DNA of 26,580 nt from Erysipelotrichaceae bacterium (GCA_024684175.1 JAIKXJ010000020.1:1-26580), one strand, 5' to 3'; positions 1 to 7,524 are shown, numbered from the stretch's first letter. Notes: a model not told the origin generated them from the letters alone. Numbers and translations: made by a program.

Positions 1-63
1 GCAGGAGCCGCAACGAAACAGATCGGAAAGAGGTTTTTTGATCATTATAAGAACGAAAACGGA

Positions 64-2604
64 TCACTGTTCCGCAGTTTCTTCCTGCAGTACCTTCGGC
101 ATCATGTATCCGCTGCCTGTGCTCGCCATCATGCATACGGCCATGTAGTGTAAGCCGGAAGAGATGAAGTGCAGCAGGAAGCTGTTTCCCCGGGTAGTGT
201 TGACGACGATCAGGATCCCCGCCGTGACCAGCAGGATCGAACCGAGCGAAGTCCGTGAGGAATGGATGAACGCGCTCACCACAAGGGCCGCTCCGGCGAT
301 CACATACAAGACCGCAAGATAACGTAAGAGACCGAAATCTCCCTGCTGCCGCATGATGAGATATGTGCCCGTAGCGGAAAGTGCGATCCAGATCAGGATG
401 CGGAAGATGCCCGGCTTATCTTCGTCGATAAAGTCATAACAAAGCAAGACGTACGCGCCGATGTATAACAGAGCGCCTGCTGTGATCGAAACGGTCATGA
501 CGAGATCCGCTCCGGTCAGAAGAAGGACCGCAAAGATGATCAGCAGATGGAAACGGTCTTTTTTCCTCCGGTATCCGTAGAACGCGATGATCAGGATCAG
601 CAGACCGATCGCGGCTTTACATAAGCTGATCGTTCCCGGATAGCGGTCGAACAGAGCGGTAAAGAATTCCTTGAACAGGAAGACCTGCTGGATCAGGAAG
701 AAACAGATGATCGGAAGCGGACGGAAACGGATGGCTTTTGATATATATCCGCGTTCTTTTTTATAACGGTGACGCAGCCACATCGAAAGCAGCGTGATGA
801 CAAACAGCACGGAAGTGACTGCCAGGACACCCGCCATCAGGATGAAAAGCGTCAGATCCCTCCAGGACAGACCGTAGGGGCTTTCGTAGGCACGGACGAG
901 CAGTTCAAAGCTGGCGGCCGTCTTCTCCGTCTCATTCTTTGCGGAGACCTCGAAAGAACTATCGGGGACCAGAGAGCTGCCCGAAGACGTGAAGTCGATC
1001 TTCATCACATCGCCGGCATGCATCTGCGCGGTATATGTCCGGGTGTCTTCCGGCGAATGCCTTCCCGTCTGGAATCCCGCCTCCAGGACCTCCACCTGCT
1101 GGTCTTTCAGAGAACGGATGGATACGCCGTGATCGGCGTCCTGAGGGATCAGTACGTAAGTCTTGAAATCGCGTAAGCCGAGATAATGATACGATCCGGC
1201 TTCGGTATCGCCGTATTCCATCGTTTCCAGAGCCTCTTTGTCTCTGTATAATGTGATCACCGTGTCCCCGGATACGAACAACATCCGATACTCGGAAGAA
1301 TCGCTGTACAACTCCTTCGGATCGTCCGCGGAAAAGACCCATGACACATAGAGCTCCGGTGTATGCGTCTGTAAGAGGTTGGAGCCTACGGATGCGTTCT
1401 GATTGTAGCGGCGGAAGGAGTTGCCCGCATTCACATAATCCAGGATCAGATACGCGACCTGATTCATCAGCAGGTTTGCTTCCACGCGGTTTTCTTCGTT
1501 GACCAGGATCGGGTTATCCGCCAGATCGAACAGACGTCTTATGAGACTGACGGCGTCATGTTTTTCCCACAGCGAGATGAGGTTCTCCTGCAGGTGATCA
1601 TGATAGGTCTCCACATCCGGGCAGACATTCAGCATGCAGTCCATCAAGACTCTCAGCTGGCTGTTCATATCCGGATTTGCCCAATAGGCGATGCCGGTGA
1701 GTTCTTCGTAGACCTTGTCCGCCTTCTTCCGTTTTTCCCAGAAATCGGAATCGGTCTCCATCGTCGGTGTAAAGTAGGTGATGCCGTAACGGGAATATCC
1801 CCAGTCGGCAAACGGGACGTTCGGGACCGGATCCATCTTCCCGCAGATATTGAAGATGTTTTCGTAAAGTTTCGGCTGCGTCTCCCGGACCGTCATCGGC
1901 GTCGCAAACGTATAGGCAAACACCGTCTCCTGGCTGAAGGTATCGGAATCCGACAAAAGAGATGCGGTGATGTTGGAGACCGCCGCAGCTCTTGAGAAAC
2001 CGGAGAGCCAGATCTTCAGTTTTCCTTTGAGACGGTTCTCCGAAATATAACCGAACACACGGTCATAAACCAGATGTGCGGCGCCGGAGAAGCCGTCGGG
2101 ATTCTTGCCGGTACCGATGGAAAGGTTGGATTCCCATTCGTCCATATATCCCTGTCCGCAGATCCCCAAAGCGATCAGCTCAAAAGCATCGTCTCCTTCC
2201 CCGATCGTCTGGTGTCCCATGACCGTGGAGACCGTATACATGCTGGGGTCTTTATCGTAATCGTCACTGCGCAGATCGGTAAATCCCGCCTGGTCCAGAA
2301 AGAAACGGGCATAATAATCCGGCTGCTGGTTCTCTCTGACGATCTTCTTGTTCGGACGGAACGCGGAAGTCGCCAGACCCAGAGACAACTTGGCCAGATC
2401 GTGATCATAGACCCTAGCATCGTTCTTGAACCAGGAACGGCTGAACGGAACGTGCAAAGTGCGGTCTTCTTTTGTCGTGATCACATAAAAAGTATCGGTC
2501 AGATCGACGGTCTCTTCAGATCCTTCTTCCGCATTGACCGGTGTGACCGGAGCCAGGAAGGCAAACATTATAAGTATGCAGATCATGATCTTTTTCATGT
2601 TCAT
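64..2604 (-). CDS. Secreted/membrane lipase-like alpha/beta-hydrolase with C-terminal multi-TM domain
   Basis: This 846-residue protein starts with a clear signal peptide (lysines, a hydrophobic stretch, then a VNA/EE cleavage-like site near residue 25). An extracellular hydrolase domain follows. It has a lipase-type nucleophile elbow, GFSRA (Ser near 204), and downstream KMDPVPNVP, which resembles the Asp-containing DPVP motif of class 3 lipases. The last ~270 residues hold about seven or eight hydrophobic segments, so the enzyme domain is probably tethered outside by a polytopic membrane domain. A role in lipid or ester hydrolysis at the cell surface is inferred; the substrate is unknown. 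A GTG lies one codon upstream (2607) and another ATG at 2598. I chose ATG 2604, which leaves 7 nt after a TAGAAT -10 and has no Shine-Dalgarno. No partner gene is adjacent. Confidence 0.75.
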   Translation of the reverse strand: MNMKKIMICILIMFAFLAPVTPVNAEEGSEETVDLTDTFYVITTKEDRTLHVPFSRSWFKNDARVYDHDLAKLSLGLATSAFRPNKKIVRENQQPDYYARFFLDQAGFTDLRSDDYDKDPSMYTVSTVMGHQTIGEGDDAFELIALGICGQGYMDEWESNLSIGTGKNPDGFSGAAHLVYDRVFGYISENRLKGKLKIWLSGFSRAAAVSNITASLLSDSDTFSQETVFAYTFATPMTVRETQPKLYENIFNICGKMDPVPNVPFADWGYSRYGITYFTPTMETDSDFWEKRKKADKVYEELTGIAYWANPDMNSQLRVLMDCMLNVCPDVETYHDHLQENLISLWEKHDAVSLIRRLFDLADNPILVNEENRVEANLLMNQVAYLILDYVNAGNSFRRYNQNASVGSNLLQTHTPELYVSWVFSADDPKELYSDSSEYRMLFVSGDTVITLYRDKEALETMEYGDTEAGSYHYLGLRDFKTYVLIPQDADHGVSIRSLKDQQVEVLEAGFQTGRHSPEDTRTYTAQMHAGDVMKIDFTSSGSSLVPDSSFEVSAKNETEKTAASFELLVRAYESPYGLSWRDLTLFILMAGVLAVTSVLFVITLLSMWLRHRYKKERGYISKAIRFRPLPIICFFLIQQVFLFKEFFTALFDRYPGTISLCKAAIGLLILIIAFYGYRRKKDRFHLLIIFAVLLLTGADLVMTVSITAGALLYIGAYVLLCYDFIDEDKPGIFRILIWIALSATGTYLIMRQQGDFGLLRYLAVLYVIAGAALVVSAFIHSSRTSLGSILLVTAGILIVVNTTRGNSFLLHFISSGLHYMAVCMMASTGSGYMMPKVLQEETAEQ

Positions 2605-2611
2605 CACTATT

Positions 2612-2617
2612 ATTCTA
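2612..2617 (-). promoter_or_regulatory. Candidate -10 (TAGAAT) of a leaderless mRNA
   Basis: On the minus strand TAGAAT is followed by 7 nt and then the ATG of the lipase-like gene. No Shine-Dalgarno-like purine run lies between them, so the transcript would begin at or next to the start codon. The -35 region is weak. Confidence 0.4.
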
Positions 2618-2715
2618 TAGAAAACGACTTTGATTTTAAAAGATGTAATTGAAAACCGTGCCTTTGCGCAGAGGGGAACGTCTTCCGCAAAAAAGAACGA
2701 AGAGTTTTATTTCTC

Positions 2716-2741
2716 AAAAAACAAAAGAGGCATCATGCCTC
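2716..2741 (-). terminator. Rho-independent terminator of the 65-residue protein gene
   Basis: Read on the minus strand, GAGGCAT and ATGCCTC form a tight hairpin followed by TTTTGTTTTTT. It lies 41 nt past the stop of the upstream small gene. Confidence 0.7.
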
Positions 2742-2781
2742 CGTCTTGAATTGTCTGCGTTGTTTAAGACTGTTCTTTCGC

Positions 2782-2979
2782 TTACTCGACAGCTTCAAAT
2801 TCGTTATCTTCGCCTTCGCCGAAAGAAACCAGATCGTTGATCATTTTAGCGATCGTTTTTGATGAATACTCTTTTGCTTCATCGCGATTGTATGTATTAA
2901 CGAAATGTCTTTCTTTGCGAGAGATAGATGCAACATAGCCTGTTTCACCGCTATATTTGTTGGTCCATTTAATTACCAT
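2782..2979 (-). CDS. Small hypothetical protein, 65 aa
   Basis: I do not recognise a family. The gene is convincing: a strong Shine-Dalgarno (GGGAGGAG, 7 nt before ATG), a TATAAT box upstream and a terminator downstream. The N-terminal half (KWTNKYSGETGYVASI) looks like beta-strands rich in Lys, Tyr and Thr. The C-terminal half is a helix ending in a strongly acidic tail (GEGEDNEFEAVE). There is no signal peptide, membrane segment or cysteine, so it is probably a small soluble cytoplasmic protein. It is monocistronic and its upstream region is unusually AT-rich. Function unknown. Confidence 0.7.
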   Translation of the reverse strand: MVIKWTNKYSGETGYVASISRKERHFVNTYNRDEAKEYSSKTIAKMINDLVSFGEGEDNEFEAVE

Positions 2980-3007
2980 TTTGTTTCTCCTCCCTTACAA
3001 TTTTTTA

Positions 3008-3013
3008 ATTATA
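3008..3013 (-). promoter_or_regulatory. -10 element (TATAAT) of the 65-residue protein gene
   Basis: A perfect TATAAT on the minus strand lies 28 nt upstream of the ATG. A TTGCTT sits 18 nt further upstream as a partial -35. A dyad, AAATCAA-5 nt-TTGATTT (about 3051-3070), lies further upstream and could be an operator. The rest of 3014-3149 is AT-rich with no gene I can support. Confidence 0.45.
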
Positions 3014-3150
3014 ATTGATTTTTCATGAAAAAAGCAAATATTTGAAACTGAAATCAAAATACTTGATTTTATAAAAATTTCAATTTGTTGATATGAGGAC
3101 AAAGAAGATCTCCGCTTTTATGGCATCGATCACGAACAAAAAAACCAACG

Positions 3151-3171
3151 AAAAAAGACCTACGCGGTCTT
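3151..3171 (-). terminator. Terminator downstream of the HD-domain gene
   Basis: On the minus strand AAGACC-GCGTA-GGTCTT is followed by a T run, 83 nt beyond the HD gene stop. The plus strand also reads into a T8 run (3182-3189) after a complementary stem, so it may act in both directions. Confidence 0.6.
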
Positions 3172-3253
3172 CTTTCGGTCGTTTTTTTTGCTTTTTGTGT
3201 TCTGCAGCTTGTCTTGTCGCTTTCTCTCGATCATCATATCTTCATGACAGCAG

Positions 3254-3715
3254 CTACAGTCCCAACTCCTTGCAAAGCGCATCGTAACGTTTCTGCTCCT
3301 TTTCCTTTACGGGCTTGGAAGCATCCTTAAAGCAATGATCAAAAACGTCCGCGTCTTTCAGCAGCTCATCCATGGGGTTGTCTGTCACACCTTTGTCGTC
3401 GTGGTGATAGATCGCCGAACAGATGATCTCCGTCTCTTCCGGCGTCGTGAGCCCCAGCTTTTCAAGTATCTCTCTTCCAAGCTCAGCACCGAGATGGGCA
3501 TGGTCATCATAGGAACCGGTCATGTAGGCATGCATATCATGAAGCATTCCGGCCATTGCCGCAAGTTCCGGATCAAGTCTTCTCTTCTTTGCCAGAACCT
3601 GTGCAGCCAAAGATACACCGTACAGGTGGGCTATTGCGTTTATTCGTTTTTCCTCGTCTTCGATTTTGTTGATCTCCCTGTCTGCATATGCACGTAATTC
3701 TTTCAATCTGCTCAT
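3254..3715 (-). CDS. HD-domain phosphohydrolase
   Basis: A 153-residue protein of the HD superfamily. The metal-binding pattern is visible in order: His30 (AIAH), His59-Asp60 (MLHDMHAY), His72/74 (DDHAHLG), His104/105 (AIYHHDDK) and Asp121 (LLKDADVFDHC). Such small stand-alone HD proteins hydrolyse phosphate esters of nucleotides or related small molecules; the substrate cannot be read from the sequence. It starts with a good Shine-Dalgarno (GGGGAGA, 8 nt spacing) and lies 51 bp downstream of the deformylase gene on the same strand, so the two are likely co-transcribed. A terminator follows. Confidence 0.8.
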   Translation of the reverse strand: MSRLKELRAYADREINKIEDEEKRINAIAHLYGVSLAAQVLAKKRRLDPELAAMAGMLHDMHAYMTGSYDDHAHLGAELGREILEKLGLTTPEETEIICSAIYHHDDKGVTDNPMDELLKDADVFDHCFKDASKPVKEKEQKRYDALCKELGL

Positions 3716-3766
3716 TTGCCAAATCTCCCCAGATCGTCTTTTTTTATCTGATATCCGTAGTCTTTC

Positions 3767-4177
3767 TTATATCAAGCGACCGTCCAAATGGTCACACTCA
3801 TGACAGATTGTTTGAGCTGTGAGGCCGTTATATTTTCCGTGCTTTGGCTGAAAGTCCTGATCCAGATAATCGACCTCGATCTCTTTATATCTTGTGCAAG
3901 GCCTTAAGCCGTCCAGCGAAAGACAGCCCTCTTCCGTCTGATACTCTCCGGTCTTCTTGGTTATCACCGGATTGATCATAGGAAAAGCAAACGGTCCAAC
4001 GGCCACCGCGATGATCCTTTTCTTCACGCCGATCATGTTTGCCGCCATGCCGGCACATCTGTCTTGATTTGCTCTAAGTGTATCAAGAAGGTCTTCTACG
4101 ACCTGCCTGTCAGCCTTTGTTGCCGGCTCAGACTTTTGCTGCAAAAAGAACTGATCTCTGATGATCTCTTTTACCAT
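3767..4177 (-). CDS. def: Peptide deformylase, variant subfamily
   Basis: A 136-residue protein of the Def family, which removes the formyl group from nascent protein N-termini. Motif 2 is EGCLSL (metal-binding Cys85) and motif 3 is HECDH (His126, Glu127, His130). Motif 1 departs from the canonical GxGxAAxQ: it reads GMAANMIG, so the oxyanion-stabilising Gln position is Met48. The protein ends only six residues after HECDH and lacks the C-terminal helix of classical type 1 enzymes. This short form with MAANMIG is, from memory, a recurring Firmicute subfamily that may act on other formylated peptides. It has no Shine-Dalgarno; a TAAAAT lies 9 nt before ATG. A bidirectional terminator separates it from lysS, so it should have its own promoter. 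Confidence 0.85.
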   Translation of the reverse strand: MVKEIIRDQFFLQQKSEPATKADRQVVEDLLDTLRANQDRCAGMAANMIGVKKRIIAVAVGPFAFPMINPVITKKTGEYQTEEGCLSLDGLRPCTRYKEIEVDYLDQDFQPKHGKYNGLTAQTICHECDHLDGRLI

Positions 4178-4186
4178 GCTGATTCT

Positions 4187-4192
4187 ATTTTA
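4187..4192 (-). promoter_or_regulatory. Candidate -10 (TAAAAT) just upstream of def
   Basis: On the minus strand TAAAAT is followed by 9 nt and the def ATG, with no ribosome binding site between. Only about 50 bp separate the lysS terminator from the start, which supports a promoter here and a leaderless or near-leaderless mRNA. Confidence 0.4.
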
Positions 4193-4226
4193 ACCCACAA
4201 GACCGAAACCTGAATCAAAAGCAGCA

Positions 4227-4252
4227 AAAAGCATGGCCGAAGCCATGCTTTT
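4227..4252. terminator. Terminator between lysS and def (probably bidirectional)
   Basis: An 11-bp stem (AAAAGCATGGC / GCCATGCTTTT) with a CGAA loop has T-rich sequence on both outer sides. It lies 43 nt past the lysS stop. Confidence 0.8.
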
Positions 4253-4295
4253 GTCTGTTTTTGTTATTGATGCTTTGTTCTTTCGGGGCTTTCTA

Positions 4296-6218
4296 TCAAT
4301 ACAGTTTTGCCCCGGCCGGGATGTGATCATCGACCATCAGGAGATGAAGCTTTTCATTTCCTTCTTCATGATGGACCGCTGAGATCAACATGCCGCAGGA
4401 ATCGATGCCCATCATGTTCCTTGGAGGCAGGTTGACGATGGCGATGCAGGTCTTGCCGATCAGCTCTTCCGGTTCATAGTATTCGTGAATACCGGAGAGG
4501 ATGATCCTTTCTTTGCCTGTGCCATCATTGAGCGTGAACTTCAACAGTTTCTTTGATTTATTGACTGCTTCGCAGCTTAAGACCTTGACCGCACGGAAAT
4601 CCGACTTGGAGAAAGTCTCGAAATCGACACAATCTTCAAACAGCGGTTCGATCTCGACCTTGGAGAAGTCGATGACTTCACTGGTGTTTTCGACTTTCCG
4701 GACCGTATTTTTTTCGCCTTCTCTCGGCTTCATGGTTGGGAATAACAGGACTTCGCGGATCGAATCCGTCCCCGCCAGCAGCATGACGAACCGGTCGATA
4801 CCGATGCCGATGCCGCCGGTCGGAGGCATACCGTATTCCAGAGCCTCGACGTAATCCATATCCATATCGCTGGCTTCGTCGTCGCCCAGTTCCTTGGCCT
4901 TGAGCTGATTCTCGAAACGTTCGTACTGATCGATCGGGTCATTCAGTTCGGTGAAGGCGTTGGCGTATTCGGTGCCGTTGATGTAAAGTTCGAATCTTAA
5001 TGTGAACCTTGGATCGGCCGGGTCTTTCTTCGCCAGCGGCGAGATCTCCAGCGGATGACCGTAGACGAAGACCGGACCGGTCATGTCTTCTTCGCAAAGC
5101 GTCTCGAACAGGTCGTTGATGATGTGACCCAGATCGTGTTCATGCTTCTGCAGTTCGATGTGATATTCCCTGCAGACTTCTTCCGCTTCTTCCAGCGTGA
5201 TGCTGCGGAAATCCCTGCCGGTCTTTTCGTTGACCGCATCGGTCATGTTGACGCGCTTGAACGGCGCTTTCAGAGAGATCGTGTGATCGCCGGTCTGCAG
5301 TTCCGTCGTGCCTAAGACCTTCATGGAAACTTCTTCGAAGAGGTCTTCGCAAAGCTTCATCATGCCTTCCAGGTCGGAATAGGCGACATAGGCTTCGACC
5401 GTCGTGAATTCCGGATTGTGCTTGAGGTCCATGCCTTCGTTGCGGAAGAGCCTGCCGATCTCGTAGACGCCTTCCATGCCGCCGACGATCAGTCTCTTCA
5501 AGTAGAGCTCGGTCGCGATACGCAGGTAGAATTCTTTGTTCAGCGCATTGTGATGCGTGATGAACGGTCTGGCGCTGGCACCGCCCAGGATCGGGTTGAG
5601 GACCGGTGTTTCCACTTCCACCAGACCCTGCGCATCGAAATTCTGCTGGATGGCGCGGATGATGCGCGGTCTCAAGAAGGCGATCCTTCTGGCTTCGTCG
5701 TTCATGATCAGATCGACATATCTTCTTCTGTAGCGCTCTTCGACATCGGTCAGGCCGTGGAACTTCTCCGGCAGAGGTCTTAATGCCTTGGATAAGTGCG
5801 TGTATTCTTTCACATAGACCGACAGCTCGCCCTTCGGGTTGTTGTCGTTGGGATTGGTGCGGTAGACAACGCCTTTGACACCGATGATGTCACCGATATC
5901 GCTTGCCTTGACGAGTTCATAGACTTCTTCGCCGACATCCGCCTTGTTGATGACGAGCTGGATCTGACCGTCCTTGTCCAGGATATGCATGAAGCACATC
6001 TTGCCCATCCTTCTCTTGGACATGATACGGCCGGCGATCGAAACTTCGATGTTCCGTTCTTCCAGCTCTTCCTTATTCAGTGCGTCGTAGTCGTTTCGGA
6101 TCGACTTGGAGTTGGCGCTTCTTTCATATGCGTGACCGAACGGGTCGATGCCCTTGGCACGCAGGTCTTCCATCTTCTGCCGTCTGACTTTTTCCTGATC
6201 GTTCAATTCTCTTTCCAT
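4296..6218 (-). CDS. lysS: Lysyl-tRNA synthetase (class II) with C-terminal tRNA-binding domain
   Basis: A 640-residue class II LysRS that charges tRNA-Lys. The N-terminal OB-fold anticodon-binding domain spans about 55-145. The catalytic core includes motif 2 (FRNEGMDLKHNPEFT, 258-272) and motif 3 (GIGIGIDRFVMLLAG, 469-483). Residues ~525-640 are an added EMAPII/Trbp111-type OB domain (DFRAVKVLSCEAV, SGIHEYYEPEELIGK, ending IPAGAKLY), the module usually seen at the C-terminus of bacterial MetRS. Typical bacterial LysRS is about 500 residues and lacks it. The start has a good Shine-Dalgarno (AGGAAAG). Expression is controlled by a lysine-specific T-box leader immediately upstream, and a strong terminator follows. 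Confidence 0.95.
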   Translation of the reverse strand: MERELNDQEKVRRQKMEDLRAKGIDPFGHAYERSANSKSIRNDYDALNKEELEERNIEVSIAGRIMSKRRMGKMCFMHILDKDGQIQLVINKADVGEEVYELVKASDIGDIIGVKGVVYRTNPNDNNPKGELSVYVKEYTHLSKALRPLPEKFHGLTDVEERYRRRYVDLIMNDEARRIAFLRPRIIRAIQQNFDAQGLVEVETPVLNPILGGASARPFITHHNALNKEFYLRIATELYLKRLIVGGMEGVYEIGRLFRNEGMDLKHNPEFTTVEAYVAYSDLEGMMKLCEDLFEEVSMKVLGTTELQTGDHTISLKAPFKRVNMTDAVNEKTGRDFRSITLEEAEEVCREYHIELQKHEHDLGHIINDLFETLCEEDMTGPVFVYGHPLEISPLAKKDPADPRFTLRFELYINGTEYANAFTELNDPIDQYERFENQLKAKELGDDEASDMDMDYVEALEYGMPPTGGIGIGIDRFVMLLAGTDSIREVLLFPTMKPREGEKNTVRKVENTSEVIDFSKVEIEPLFEDCVDFETFSKSDFRAVKVLSCEAVNKSKKLLKFTLNDGTGKERIILSGIHEYYEPEELIGKTCIAIVNLPPRNMMGIDSCGMLISAVHHEEGNEKLHLLMVDDHIPAGAKLY

Positions 6219-6235
6219 TTTCTTTCCTTTCCGGG

Positions 6236-6440
6236 CGATAAAATAAAACGCCCCTATCTCTAAGGACGTTGTTAACGCGGTACCACCTTAGTTCATGTCA
6301 AAGACATGCCCTTCATTATGCCTTAACGCGGCGAACGCTTCGCTCCGAGTTTTTATTCCGTTAAGAGTATCTGTTTCGCTTCCACCCTCCGAAACTCTCT
6401 GAAAGACCTGATCCTAACGTACTCGTCTCTTCATCGCGAC
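6236..6440 (-). promoter_or_regulatory. T-box riboswitch, lysine (AAA) specifier, in the lysS leader
   Basis: The minus strand carries the T-box core GGTGGTACCGCG (6276-6287). The antiterminator arms CTAAGG (6286-6291) and CCTTAG (6260-6265) enclose it. An alternative terminator stem (about 6247-6270) ends in a T-rich run just before the lysS Shine-Dalgarno. In stem I the base CGAG/CTCG and upper CGTTA/TAACG helices enclose an AGTA / GAAT internal loop, the usual specifier-loop fold. The codon after GAAT is AAA (6352-6354), a lysine codon matching the downstream gene. The bulge UGGU would pair with an uncharged tRNA having discriminator A. Confidence 0.9.
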
Positions 6441-6446
6441 AAGGAT

Positions 6447-6452
6447 ATTTTA
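6447..6452 (-). promoter_or_regulatory. -10 element (TAAAAT) for the lysS leader
   Basis: TAAAAT on the minus strand lies just upstream of the T-box stem I, with only a weak -35 (TTTTGT, 17-nt spacing). It is placed between the terminator of the upstream candidate small RNA and the riboswitch. Confidence 0.45.
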
Positions 6453-6487
6453 CACGAAAAGGCCGATAAACAAAAGGTTTTTCGCAC

Positions 6488-6595
6488 AAAACAAAACCCG
6501 TACGGCAATTATGGGAGACGGTCCGTACGGGCGTTTCTGTTTTTCCGATGGGAAACACACAGAGGGAGAGTTTACGGTCAAACTTATCTTTGACC
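6488..6595 (-). ncRNA. Candidate small RNA with two C-rich (CUCCC) single-stranded segments
   Basis: A perfect TATAAT (6602-6607, minus) precedes about 108 nt that fold into two hairpins. The first is ACGGTCAAA/TTTGACCGT (6574-6597, 6-nt loop). The second is CCCGTACGG/CCGTACGGG (6497-6531), followed by TTTTGTTTT as a rho-independent terminator. The linker between them contains CTCTCCCTC and the 17-nt terminator loop contains CTCCC. Exposed UCCC motifs are what RsaE/RoxS-type Firmicute sRNAs use to pair with Shine-Dalgarno sequences. It precedes the separate lysS T-box promoter. An ATG-initiated frame runs through it, but that frame also continues across the T-box, which argues against coding. 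This is inference from structure; homology is unproven. Confidence 0.5.
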
Positions 6596-6601
6596 GTCTT
6601 C

Positions 6602-6632
6602 ATTATACACTATTCAGTTAGCATTTGCTAAC
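6602..6632 (-). promoter_or_regulatory. Promoter with overlapping dyad operator
   Basis: Minus-strand TATAAT (6602-6607) and TTAGCA (6626-6631) are spaced by 18 nt. The -35 lies inside a near-perfect dyad, GTTAGCA-2 nt-TGCTAAC (6617-6632), which looks like a repressor site. The regulator is not identifiable; the half-sites do not match CcpA, Rex or CIRCE consensus. Confidence 0.5.
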
Positions 6633-6650
6633 CAAATGATCTTGATTTAT

Positions 6651-6685
6651 AAAAGTTTCCTGTTTTCTCAGATCAAGAAACTTTT
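6651..6685 (-). terminator. Probable terminator of the HAD/DUF952 operon
   Basis: AAAAGTTTC and GAAACTTTT form a 9-bp stem with a 17-nt loop just past the HAD stop. The U tract is short, so this is a weak terminator or a 3' end-stabilising hairpin. Confidence 0.4.
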
Positions 6686-6690
6686 GTTTT

Positions 6691-7524
6691 TCATATCAGA
6701 CCGAAATGTTCAAAGGCTTTGTAAAAACCGTCCTTGTCGACATCATCCGTAATGTAGTCGGCCGCCCGTTTGGTCTCCTCGCTTGCCGAGCCCAGGGCGA
6801 TACCGATCTTGCAGAACTGTAACATCGGGATGTCGGTCTTCGAGTCGCCGATGCCGACCGTCTCTTCAACGCCGGCGCCGATGTGCTTCAGCAGGACCTC
6901 GATGGCTTTTCCCTTGTCGATATCTTTGACTCCCAGGTCACCGAAGAGCGCCAGATCACCGACGCCTCCCCAGGTCCCGGCTTTCAGATCCGGGAACTCC
7001 CCGACCGAATCGAGGTGGTCTTTATAGGAATGCAGGATGAAGGAGACCTTGTTGAGGTCGTCACGGTACAGTTCGGCACCTTCGACCAGACCGTTGATGA
7101 CGTCTTTCACATCGATATTTTTGAGCTGTTCTTCACTCACACCCTTGCCTGTCATATATCTGCGGATCGGCTCTTTGGCGTTCTTCACGAAGTTTTGCGA
7201 GGCAAATAGTCCGTTGTTGGATTCTTCAAAGAAATCCAGGTCTCTTTCTTTCAGCCAGTCGACGATGTGCTTACACTGTTCATAAGTGATCCTTTGATGC
7301 ATCAGGACCTCGCCGTCCGCTTCCACGTAGGAGCCGTTGCCGCCGATCATGCCGTCAAAACCGATGTCCCAGAGCTCTTTCTTGTTTTCCGCTCTGGAAC
7401 GTCCGGTCACCATGTAGACTTTGTGGCCGTTAGCCCGGAGCCTGCGGATCGCCGTGACGGCGCTTTGCGGAAGGCGTCCTTCGTAGTCATAGATCGTTCC
7501 GTCGACATCGGTCAGTATGATCAT
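6691..7524 (-). CDS. HAD-superfamily phosphatase, Cof/IIB type
   Basis: A 277-residue HAD hydrolase. Motif I is DVDGT (nucleophile Asp6, Asp8), motif II lies in YMVTGR and motif IV is GIGDSKTDIPML. The long cap between them marks the IIB (Cof) class, which dephosphorylates sugar phosphates or related small molecules. Its ATG overlaps the stop of the DUF952 gene by 4 bp (ATGA), with GGAGG inside the upstream gene, so translation is coupled. It is the last gene of a three-gene operon. It is one of three HAD proteins in this window; the specific substrate is unknown. Confidence 0.85.
   Translation of the reverse strand: MIILTDVDGTIYDYEGRLPQSAVTAIRRLRANGHKVYMVTGRSRAENKKELWDIGFDGMIGGNGSYVEADGEVLMHQRITYEQCKHIVDWLKERDLDFFEESNNGLFASQNFVKNAKEPIRRYMTGKGVSEEQLKNIDVKDVINGLVEGAELYRDDLNKVSFILHSYKDHLDSVGEFPDLKAGTWGGVGDLALFGDLGVKDIDKGKAIEVLLKHIGAGVEETVGIGDSKTDIPMLQFCKIGIALGSASEETKRAADYITDDVDKDGFYKAFEHFGLI

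Noticed and set aside
1..153. Plus-strand frame open from the window edge to a TAA at 151-153
   Set aside because: It could be the tail of an upstream gene, but 90 bp would overlap the lipase-like gene and the last codons look like antisense. Too little sequence to support it. A minus-strand ATG at 44-46, preceded by TATA, is equally unsupported.
6361..6603. An 80-codon minus-strand frame starting at the ATG inside TATAATG
   Set aside because: It runs through the candidate small RNA, its terminator, the lysS promoter and T-box stem I, so it cannot be a conserved protein. The start overlaps the -10 box.
6617..6632. GTTAGCA dyad as a known global-regulator site (CcpA, Rex, HrcA)
   Set aside because: Half-site sequence and spacing do not match those consensus sites; left as an unidentified operator.
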